NCBI GenBank assembly: GCA_035620375.1
Contig: DASPGX010000016.1
Coordinates: 1-15,062 of the forward strand
Source: DASPGX01 sp035620375
Lineage (GTDB): Bacteria > Patescibacteriota > Minisyncoccia > 2-02-FULL-40-12 > GWA2-44-9
Direction of reading: 5' to 3'
DNA length: 15,062 nucleotides
In this document: in pieces, positions 5,362 through 10,392 of the stretch
Position numbering within the stretch: position 1 is the stretch's first letter
Layout: the number at the start of each line of letters is the position of its first letter
Position numbers and translations under genes: made by a program
The notes under the pieces: generated by a model
Told to the model about the DNA's origin: nothing
Database searches by the model: none
What the model saw: only the letters and a program-made list of their open reading frames with translations

Positions 5362-5513
5362 TTCACTAGCATCTCACCTGCCCGCCGCAGCCTGTAGAGG
5401 GTGCGCCGGACGCGGAGTAGATGCGTTCGCTTTGCGGTAGGGCGACCTCTCGTCGAGTCCCCACGCGCTGCTTTCGCAACACTGACAGGGCGAACCGAGA
5501 TACCTAACGCTTA
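5362..5513 (-). promoter_or_regulatory. Long structured 5' leader of the RRM gene
   Basis: From the predicted start site near 5513 to the ATG at 5361 there are about 150 untranslated bases. They include a hairpin GTTGC-GAAA-GCAGC (5480-5467) capped by a GNRA tetraloop, and several self-complementary G+C-rich pieces. I found no reading frame and no match to tmRNA, SRP RNA or tRNA signatures. It could be the target of feedback by the RRM protein or a temperature-responsive leader; this is inference. Confidence 0.45.
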
Positions 5514-5519
5514 GAACGC

Positions 5520-5548
5520 ATTATATCATGCCGTGCGTATTAGTGCAA
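5520..5548 (-). promoter_or_regulatory. Promoter of the RRM gene
   Basis: On the minus strand TTGCAC (5548-5543), a 17-nt spacer, and a perfect TATAAT (5525-5520). Confidence 0.65.
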
Positions 5549-5780
5549 GTGGCCCGGAAGAATCCGCCCGGCACCCCTAATATTGCGCCGGCGAATTCTT
5601 CCTCGGGACCTCCGATTCTGCACCATGCCGTCGTTACCGGAGGCGATTCCCGTGGAAGTTCCTCCACGTGAACCTTCGCCTGGCCTCCGCTACTCGCTCA
5701 CCGTACTCGGGTACGGCTCGCTCCGTTGCTCGCTCGCGCCTCGGCACGTCACAGAATCGAAGGTCCATAGTTTGCCGTGA
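5549..5780. other. Intergenic stretch without a gene, with hairpins and CTCGCTC repeats
   Basis: No credible gene is present on either strand between the RRM promoter and the enolase promoter. Two perfect hairpins are visible: CGTGGA/TCCACG (5651-5668) and CCGTAC-TCGG-GTACGG (5701-5716). The motif CTCGCTC recurs three times in 5690-5735, and CGGCTCGCTCCG (5714-5725) matches the reverse complement of the repeat at 1921-1932. The stretch may contain degenerate REP-like repeats or a small RNA; neither is proven. Confidence 0.4.
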
Positions 5781-5794
5781 TATACTGAATACGC
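5775..5794 (+). promoter_or_regulatory. Extended -10 promoter of enolase, leaderless spacing
   Basis: TATACT (5781-5786) preceded by TGA, giving an extended -10; no good -35 is seen. Only 8 nt separate it from the ATG at 5795 and there is no Shine-Dalgarno. The 12-mer GATATACTGAAT (5779-5790) is repeated exactly at 10376-10387 before another start codon. Confidence 0.6.
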
Positions 5795-7024
5795 ATGGAC
5801 TCCACCATTACGCACGTCCGCGCACGCCAGATTCTGGATTCGCGCGGGAACCCGACCGTCCACGCGACGGTCGTTACGGCGTCCGGAGCGTCGGGCAGTT
5901 TCGCCGTACCCTCCGGCGCGAGCACGGGCGCGCACGAGGCGCATGAGCGCCGCGACGGCGACAAGGAGATGTTCGGCGGCAAAGGCGTCGCCGACGCCGT
6001 CCGCGCGGTAAACCATGAGATGGCAAAAAGCGTCATCGGCATGGACGCGTCCGACCAGAAGCTTCTGGACCGCACGCTGCTGACGCTGGACGGCACCCCG
6101 AACAAGTCCCGCCTCGGCGGCAACGCATTCCTGTCGGTCAGCGTCGCCGCGGCCAAGGCCGCCGCGGCCGCCAAGGGCGTGCCCGTGTGGGAACATGTCC
6201 GCGACCTCATGGACATCAAGCCCTCGCGCAAGATTCCCCAGTTGTTCATGAATCTGGTGAACGGCGGATTGCACGCGGCAACCCGTCTGCCGTTCCAGGA
6301 ATTCCTCATCGTGCCGCAGACGGCGGACGTCGCCGAATCTCTGAACATCGGAACGCGGGTGATGCACGGCCTCAAGAAGCTCATCCGCGAGCGGTACGGC
6401 GCGGTCTCCGCGAACATCGGCGACGAAGGCGGATTCGCGCCCGACCTGGATGACGTGCGCGCCCCGCTGGACATGCTCACGGAAATCATCAAGGTCCAGG
6501 GTCTCGCCGACAAGGTGAAGCTCGCGCTGGACGTCGCGGCATCCTCGTTTTATGCGGACGGCATGTACGCCATGAACGGCCGGAACTACAGCGCCGGCCA
6601 GATGATGCTGCTGTACGAGGAACTGCTCAAGGATTACGACATCATTTCCATAGAGGACCCGTTCGGCGAGGAGGCGTTCCGCGATTTCGCCGGCCTGGCA
6701 AGGCACACCATCGTCGTCGGCGACGACCTCACGGTCACGAACGTCACCCGGCTGCAGCAGGCGCTGGACGCCAAATCCATCGGCGGCATCGTCATCAAGC
6801 TGAACCAGGTCGGTTCGCTCTGGGAAACCCTGGAGACGATGAAACTCGCGCGCGACAACGGCGTGGAACTGTTCGTCAAACACCGGTCGGGAGAAACCAA
6901 CGACGACTTCATCGCGGACCTCGCATTCGCCGCCGGCGCATTCGGCCTGATGGCGGGCGCCCCCCAGCGGGGCGAACGGGTCGCCAAATACAACCGGCTC
7001 TGGGAAATCGTCACCAACCAATGA
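5795..7024 (+). CDS. eno: Enolase, divergent active site
   Basis: Converts 2-phosphoglycerate to phosphoenolpyruvate in glycolysis, in the cytoplasm. The 409 residues (usual about 430) carry the family marks: LDSRGNPT (15-22), SGASTG (40-45), H160 and QEF (168-170), GDEGGFAP with the general acid E211, Mg ligands D246 (LDVAAS), E287 (IEDPF) and D310 (GDDLTVTN), base K335 (VIKLNQ), and H363-R364-S365 (KHRSGET). Two oddities stand out. The otherwise near-invariant IKTGAP reads LMAGAP, so M386 replaces yeast K396. The Ser before the His-Arg-Ser set is Lys (K362). AASSFY also replaces AASEFY. These suggest an altered but possibly active site, or a changed substrate. The gene appears leaderless, and its stop overlaps the EamA start (ATGA). 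Confidence 0.95.
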   Translation: MDSTITHVRARQILDSRGNPTVHATVVTASGASGSFAVPSGASTGAHEAHERRDGDKEMFGGKGVADAVRAVNHEMAKSVIGMDASDQKLLDRTLLTLDGTPNKSRLGGNAFLSVSVAAAKAAAAAKGVPVWEHVRDLMDIKPSRKIPQLFMNLVNGGLHAATRLPFQEFLIVPQTADVAESLNIGTRVMHGLKKLIRERYGAVSANIGDEGGFAPDLDDVRAPLDMLTEIIKVQGLADKVKLALDVAASSFYADGMYAMNGRNYSAGQMMLLYEELLKDYDIISIEDPFGEEAFRDFAGLARHTIVVGDDLTVTNVTRLQQALDAKSIGGIVIKLNQVGSLWETLETMKLARDNGVELFVKHRSGETNDDFIADLAFAAGAFGLMAGAPQRGERVAKYNRLWEIVTNQ

Positions 7025-7449
7025 ACACCGGATTTACGCTCGCTATCGCCGCGGCCGTCGCCTGGGGACTCGTCTACGTCCTCAGCGAACGCGTGCTGCG
7101 CGATTTTTCGCCGCTTGCGCTTCTGTTCATCTACGGCGTACTTACGTCGGTCGTCCTCGCGCCGTTCATCCTCACCGGCCACATCGACGCGGGCGATTTC
7201 TTCCAACGCGACCGCACGGCATTGTACCTGACGCTTACGGCCGTCCTGCTGACCGTTCTGGCGAACTTTCTCATACTGATGAGTATCGAACGGCTCGGCG
7301 CGACGCCCGCGGCGTTGATTGAGATTTCCTATCCTCTGTTCACGGTCATCTTCGTGTTCCTGCTGTTCGGCACGGTGCCGAGCTGGGCGACGGCGGCGGG
7401 CGGCGTGCTCATCATCACCGGGGCGGCCATCATCACAAAATTCGCGTGA
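7021..7449 (+). CDS. EamA/DMT-family half-transporter
   Basis: A 142-aa integral membrane protein with five hydrophobic helices at about residues 3-21, 30-51, 66-89, 98-119 and 121-141. It is one EamA repeat, half the size of the usual ten-helix drug/metabolite transporters, so it should work as a dimer, as small EmrE-like or single-EamA proteins do. Typical family features are the N-terminal AIAAAVAWGLVYVLSERVL and the segment IERLGATPAALIEISYPLFTVIFVFLLFG. The substrate is unknown. The ATG overlaps the enolase stop by four bases (7021-7024), so it is translated by coupling with enolase, and pyruvate kinase follows 39 nt later. Position suggests a link to central carbon metabolites, but that is only inference. 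Confidence 0.85.
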   Translation: MNTGFTLAIAAAVAWGLVYVLSERVLRDFSPLALLFIYGVLTSVVLAPFILTGHIDAGDFFQRDRTALYLTLTAVLLTVLANFLILMSIERLGATPAALIEISYPLFTVIFVFLLFGTVPSWATAAGGVLIITGAAIITKFA

Positions 7450-7453
7450 CCTT

Positions 7454-7481
7454 TTGACGGGCACGCCCGATACGGTATCGT
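7454..7481 (+). promoter_or_regulatory. Promoter of pyruvate kinase, leaderless spacing
   Basis: TTGACG (7454-7459, five of six), 16-nt spacer, TATCGT (7476-7481, four of six), fitted into the 39-nt gap after the EamA stop. The -10 ends 7 nt before the ATG at 7489 and no Shine-Dalgarno is present, so this start appears leaderless. Confidence 0.5.
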
Positions 7482-7488
7482 ATTCTCT

Positions 7489-8301
7489 ATGCCAGCCTCC
7501 CGCACGCAAATCGTCAGTACCATCGGACCCGCGTCCAAGGACCCCGCGGTTCTGGACGCGCTCATCTCCCACGGCATGGACGTGGCGCGGCTGAACTTCT
7601 CGCACGGCACGTATGAAGAGCACGCGCAGTACATCGCCGACATCCGCGCCGCGGCGAAGCGCGCGGACAAGCATGTGCCGATTATCCAGGACCTGTCGGG
7701 TCCCCGCGTGAAGACCGAGACCGGGCACACCATCGCCGCCGGCGCGACACAGGTCATCACCGAAAAGGACCTGCGCGACCTGGAGTTCGGCGTCGCCCAG
7801 GGCGTGGACTACGTCGTCCTGTCGTATGTCGGCGCGGCATCGGACATGGAAGAGTTGCGCGAACACATCGCGTCCTTCGTCGCCAAAGAGGGCGCCGGCA
7901 CGGGTCCCCGCACGATGGCGAAGATCGAACGACAGGAAGCGCTGGACAACATTCATGACATCGTCGCCGCCTCGGACAGCGTCATGCTCGGCCGCGGAGA
8001 TCTGGGACAGGCCATTCCCATGGAGCGTCTGCCCTTCGTTGAGGCGCACGTCGTGCGCATCTGCAAGGAATTCAAAAAGCCTGTCATTGTGGCGACGGAA
8101 ATGCTCAAGAGCATGGTGGAGAACCCCACGCCGACGCGCGCGGAGGTTACGGACGTCGCGTACGCGGTGATACTCGGCGCGGATGCGGTGATGCTTTCGG
8201 AAGAGACGGCCATCGGCAAGCATCCCGTGGAGACCGTCTCGTTCATGGAGCGCATCGTGACCGAAGCTGAACGGTACGAAAGGGAAGTTAATCAGCTTTG
8301 A
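7489..8301 (+). CDS. pyk: Minimal pyruvate kinase (TIM-barrel domain only)
   Basis: Transfers phosphate from phosphoenolpyruvate to ADP, the last step of glycolysis. Barrel motifs are intact: IVSTIGPAS (8-16), RLNFSHG (34-40), QDLSGPRVKT (67-76), AKIERQEALDNI (144-155, with catalytic-region K145 and E147), GRGDLG (168-173, metal ligand D171), VIVATEMLKSM (199-209, T203), PTRAEVTDVAYAVILGADAVMLSEETA (215-241). The length is 270 residues against about 470 in typical enzymes. The B (lid) domain between residues 76 and 92 shrinks to about 15 residues, and the C-terminal allosteric domain is absent. The frame is clean and well conserved, so this is a designed minimal form, not a frameshift. It probably has no effector control, and lid-free catalysis is uncertain. 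The last codons are duplicated downstream (8346-8369). Confidence 0.9.
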   Translation: MPASRTQIVSTIGPASKDPAVLDALISHGMDVARLNFSHGTYEEHAQYIADIRAAAKRADKHVPIIQDLSGPRVKTETGHTIAAGATQVITEKDLRDLEFGVAQGVDYVVLSYVGAASDMEELREHIASFVAKEGAGTGPRTMAKIERQEALDNIHDIVAASDSVMLGRGDLGQAIPMERLPFVEAHVVRICKEFKKPVIVATEMLKSMVENPTPTRAEVTDVAYAVILGADAVMLSEETAIGKHPVETVSFMERIVTEAERYEREVNQL

Positions 8302-8369
8302 CCGTATCTCCCTGGAGTCCCTCACTTGATTCTCAAGTGAGGGACGAACGGGAAGTGAACCAGCTGTAG
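8278..8369 (+). repeat. Duplicated C-terminal tail of pyruvate kinase around a hairpin
   Basis: Bases 8278-8301 encode E-R-E-V-N-Q-L-stop, the true end of the kinase. Bases 8346-8369 encode exactly the same seven residues and a stop in another frame. They match at 18 of 24 bases, and all differences are synonymous (AGG/CGG, GTT/GTG, AAT/AAC, CTT/CTG, TGA/TAG). The downstream copy uses the G+C-rich codons typical of the window; the used copy is A+T-richer. Between them lies the hairpin at 8317-8345. This looks like a short hairpin-bearing insertion that brought, or left, a replacement gene end. Confidence 0.7.
8317..8345 (+). terminator. 13-bp hairpin after pyruvate kinase
   Basis: GTCCCTCACTTGA (8317-8329), loop TTC, TCAAGTGAGGGAC (8333-8345): a perfect stem 15 nt past the stop. 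No U tract follows, so it may be a weak terminator, a 3'-end stabiliser, or the core of a small inserted element. Confidence 0.6.
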
Positions 8370-8388
8370 TCCATTCCAAGGAGAGGCA

Positions 8389-8637
8389 ATGGCGCATGGA
8401 GAATCGCCGGACCCCCTGGCGGAAGAGGTTCTGGCCGCGCACGTCCGGCTGCACCGTGCAACACCGGCAACGTGTCATCACCGGTGCGACTGCGACTGTC
8501 ACCGGCCGGGCCTGGGTGCCAAGCACATCTTGGCATGCTGCATCGGATGCGAACGCGGACACAGCCGCATCCGGCTGGGCCTCGTGCAGGCGCACCTGAC
8601 CGAATGCCACCGCAACGGAGGCCGCCATGCCCCGTGA
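8389..8637 (+). CDS. Cys/His-rich small protein, putative zinc binder
   Basis: An 82-aa soluble protein with a good Shine-Dalgarno (AAGGAG, 8378-8383). The middle third holds a dense metal-binding-like cluster: C29-HHR-C33-D-C35-D-C37-H38, then C50-C51-IG-C54-ERGH58 and C73. Eight cysteines with flanking histidines could hold two zinc ions or another metal. The spacing does not match a zinc ribbon, rubredoxin or ferredoxin motif that I know. The N-terminal helix (DPLAEEVLAAHVRLH) and Arg-rich end may carry protein or nucleic-acid contacts. It overlaps the next gene by 11 bases, so the pair acts as a unit. No known family. Confidence 0.7.
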   Translation: MAHGESPDPLAEEVLAAHVRLHRATPATCHHRCDCDCHRPGLGAKHILACCIGCERGHSRIRLGLVQAHLTECHRNGGRHAP

Positions 8638-9013
8638 ACGGGCCGCGATGGTGGACTGGGACGAAGTCCGGAAACAGGACGGCGTATACATTCCCGACCT
8701 CAAGTTCGGCGACGAACTGCTCATCACCGTCGGCGACGGCCCCGCACAGCAGGTGCTCTTCATGGGCGTCATGGACCCGGCGGAGCGGAAGGTGTTCATC
8801 TCCAGCCGCGGCCCCTGGGCTATCTGGCTGCATGTCACGCACTTCTCGGGCTCCTGTGCGCGGTACGGGAATTCCGTGAGCTCGAGCCTGCTGATGGGGT
8901 GGCTCATCCTCGGCATGAGCCCCGTATTCGGCGCATGGAACCTTCCGGCCGTCACGCGCATCGTACTCAACGGCACGGACATCTCCGCGCGCTATGCGAC
9001 CCTCAAGGACTGA
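8627..9013 (+). CDS. Hypothetical protein, partner of the Cys-rich gene
   Basis: A 128-aa protein starting at ATG 8627, supported by GGAGG (8617-8621) 5 nt upstream and by the 11-base overlap with the preceding gene. Residues 1-75 look soluble and strand-rich (ELLITVGDG, QQVLFMGVMD, RKVFISSRGPWAIWLHVTHF). A Ser/Tyr-rich turn precedes one hydrophobic segment (about 85-103, SSLLMGWLILGMSPVFGAW) that may be a membrane helix or a buried core, and then TRIVLNGTDISARYATLKD. The family is not recognised. A strong terminator follows immediately. Metal-binding or envelope roles would fit the partner, but that is speculation. Confidence 0.65.
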   Translation: MPRERAAMVDWDEVRKQDGVYIPDLKFGDELLITVGDGPAQQVLFMGVMDPAERKVFISSRGPWAIWLHVTHFSGSCARYGNSVSSSLLMGWLILGMSPVFGAWNLPAVTRIVLNGTDISARYATLKD

Positions 9014-9014
9014 T

Positions 9015-9038
9015 GCGGCCCGCGCTCTCACGGGCCGC
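9015..9038 (+). terminator. Terminator of the Cys-rich gene pair
   Basis: GCGGCCCG (9015-9022), 8-nt loop, CGGGCCGC (9031-9038), then TTTTCT, directly after the TGA stop. Confidence 0.85.
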
Positions 9039-9058
9039 TTTTCTATGGAAATGAAAAC

Positions 9059-9072
9059 GGGGCCGGAGCCCC
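9059..9072 (-). terminator. Terminator of the histidine phosphatase
   Basis: On the minus strand GGGGC-UCCG-GCCCC followed by GTTTTCATT, 15 nt past the stop. The loop is a C-G-closed UCCG tetraloop, the same type as in the RRM terminator. Confidence 0.8.
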
Positions 9073-9087
9073 GGACCCGTCTGTCGC

Positions 9088-9891
9088 CTAACCCGCCACG
9101 TACCGCGGATACCTCTCCACTTCCGCACGGAGGCCCTCGTTGGTGAACTTGCGCCGGACGATGCGCCGCCACATGAAGTCGTTGTTCTCGGAAGGACTGG
9201 CCGAACGCACCGCCACAACGGCATCGTGCAGCTTTTTGGTGTCCGGGTCGCGCCGCGAATACCACATGACCTGGCAGTTGCGGATGCGGTCTCTGGGCTC
9301 GTCGCTGGCGTTCAGTCGGATGAAGTCGTCGTGGTCCAGCGCTTCCAGCTCCACCTGCAGCGCCCGCATGACGTGCCCGTGGCATACGGCGATGACCCGC
9401 TTGTCGGAGCACTCCCGCGCCCAGTGCTCCAGCATCGTCGCCTTCAGGCGAAAGCAGTGCATGGCGAACGACTCGCCCCCGCCCGCCGGATACGCCAGGA
9501 ACGGGTCCTGTTCGTACAGCGCCTGCTCGGTGGCGAAGCACTCCTTCTTCTCCGCGTCCGTGATGTTGTCCATCAGCGCATGGTCACGCTCGCGGAGGTG
9601 GAACTCCGAGCGCCAGAGCGCATCGGGCAGGTCCAGCAGATACGCGGTTTCCTTGGCGCGGATGTAGTCCGAAACGTAGAACCGGTCCAACGGAAGGGGC
9701 ACGTTCTTCCGGATCCACTCGCCCGCCGCCTTCGCCTGGACGATGCCGCGGTCCGTCAGCCGGAATTCACGGCTGTGCCTGCCGCGGTGCTCGTCGGTGA
9801 AAAAACAGTGGTCGCCGCCGCGGCTTGCACGGTTCGCGACGTTACCCTCGCTCTCGCCGTGGCGGACGAGGATGAGGTCTATCGGAATCAT
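9088..9891 (-). CDS. Histidine phosphatase (phosphoglycerate-mutase-like)
   Basis: A 267-aa cytoplasmic phosphatase or mutase of the RHG superfamily. ILVRHGESEGN (7-17) carries the phospho-accepting H11 with R10. SDYIRAKETA (74-83) gives the conserved R78, E101 (LRERDHAL) is the acid, and CHGHVM (170-175) holds the second histidine, H171. Inserts at 18-45 and a basic C-terminal extension (YSRRDPD..., about 211-267) are not part of cofactor-dependent phosphoglycerate mutase, so the substrate is open. Glycolytic enolase and pyruvate kinase nearby make a mutase role possible, though these genes are not one operon. The start at 9891 is set by GAGAGGTGG 5 nt upstream and the RHG position; the much longer open frame upstream is an artefact. 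Confidence 0.88.
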   Translation of the reverse strand: MIPIDLILVRHGESEGNVANRASRGGDHCFFTDEHRGRHSREFRLTDRGIVQAKAAGEWIRKNVPLPLDRFYVSDYIRAKETAYLLDLPDALWRSEFHLRERDHALMDNITDAEKKECFATEQALYEQDPFLAYPAGGGESFAMHCFRLKATMLEHWARECSDKRVIAVCHGHVMRALQVELEALDHDDFIRLNASDEPRDRIRNCQVMWYSRRDPDTKKLHDAVVAVRSASPSENNDFMWRRIVRRKFTNEGLRAEVERYPRYVAG

Positions 9892-9905
9892 GGGTACCAC
9901 CTCTC

Positions 9906-9933
9906 TTGCAAAGCTTCCGGTCATTACTATACA
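9906..9933 (+). promoter_or_regulatory. Promoter of the TTG-start membrane gene
   Basis: TTGCAA (9906-9911), 16-nt spacer, TATACA (9928-9933). Its -10 overlaps that of the opposite promoter (9926-9931), so the two cannot be bound by polymerase at once. Confidence 0.45.
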
Positions 9934-9953
9934 ATAATATAGGAACTTTTCAA
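9926..9953 (-). promoter_or_regulatory. Promoter of the histidine phosphatase gene
   Basis: On the minus strand TTGAAA (9953-9948), 16-nt spacer, TATAGT (9931-9926). It is divergent from, and shares -10 bases with, the promoter of the gene at 9971. Confidence 0.5.
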
Positions 9954-9970
9954 GAACGCGGAGGCGCTCA

Positions 9971-10315
9971 TTGGTCTGGCTACTGCTCGCCGTCCTCGGA
10001 TTGCACCAGGCGCACCGGCGCCTGGGCGACCTCAAGCGCGGACTGCGCACACTGGAAACAAAACCGCTCCGCTTCCACGTCGCGGTCTGCCGGTTCCTGC
10101 TGTACGAAGGCGCGGTCCTGGTCGCGTTCGGTCCGCTCGTCCCCGTCATCGGCGCGGCGGGCTGGTGCTCCTGCGGGCTCGCGCTCATCGGCGGCATGTG
10201 GGTGCCGTGCGGGTTCCGGGCGGTGAACCGCCACCGTACGCTGTTCGTCGTGCGCAACGTCCTGTTCGCGCTCGCGGGCATCGCGTTTATCGGCCGTGCG
10301 GTCGGCCAATGGTAA
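9971..10315 (+). CDS. Small multi-helix membrane protein, TTG start
   Basis: A 114-aa hydrophobic protein. I accept the TTG at 9971 because GGAGG (9960-9964) is 6 nt upstream, and a promoter and a terminator frame it. Three or four membrane segments are visible: residues 2-11 (VWLLLAVLGL, short), 39-60 (AVCRFLLYEGAVLVAFGPLVPV), 62-78 (AAGWCSCGLALIGGMWV) and 92-109 (FVVRNVLFALAGIAFIGR), with positively charged loops (HRRLGDLKRGLR; NRHRT) that should face the cytoplasm. The family is not recognised. It diverges from the histidine phosphatase through overlapping promoters, so the two may be regulated in opposition. Confidence 0.6.
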   Translation: MVWLLLAVLGLHQAHRRLGDLKRGLRTLETKPLRFHVAVCRFLLYEGAVLVAFGPLVPVIGAAGWCSCGLALIGGMWVPCGFRAVNRHRTLFVVRNVLFALAGIAFIGRAVGQW

Positions 10316-10334
10316 GCCCCGACATTGTCGGGGC
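10316..10334 (+). terminator. Terminator of the TTG-start membrane gene
   Basis: GCCCCGAC-ATT-GTCGGGGC, an 8-bp stem directly after the TAA stop, followed by GTTCGCTTTC. Confidence 0.65.
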
Positions 10335-10355
10335 GTTCGCTTTCAACACGCCTCG

Positions 10356-10383
10356 TTGTCCGGATTTGGCGCAGGGATATACT
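10356..10383 (+). promoter_or_regulatory. Promoter of the secreted surface protein, leaderless spacing
   Basis: TTGTCC (10356-10361), 16-nt spacer, TATACT (10378-10383), then 9 nt to the ATG at 10393. It shares the exact 12-mer GATATACTGAAT with the enolase promoter. No Shine-Dalgarno is present. Confidence 0.55.
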
Positions 10384-10392
10384 GAATCCATC

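Noticed and set aside
5362..5513. tmRNA, SRP RNA or tRNA-like gene
   Set aside because: A TCGAGTCC piece recalls a T-arm and the hairpins look structured, but no acceptor stem, no CCA, no GGAAGNAGCAGCC-type SRP motif and no tag frame were found.
5690..7021. 443-residue minus-strand frame opposite enolase
   Set aside because: It is a shadow of enolase; no ribosome site, promoter or recognisable motif.
7489..8388. Pyruvate kinase truncated by a frameshift or early stop
   Set aside because: The sequence after the stop, in any frame, does not resemble the missing C domain, and the lid domain is absent too, so the short form is original.
6634..8982. 782-residue open frame on the minus strand opposite enolase, EamA and pyruvate kinase
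   Set aside because: It is antisense to three well-supported genes, has Arg/His-rich composition typical of shadow frames in G+C-rich DNA, and lacks any family motif.
10165..10392. Longer start for the surface protein
   Set aside because: It would overlap the upstream gene and its terminator; the signal peptide begins at 10393 with a promoter just before.
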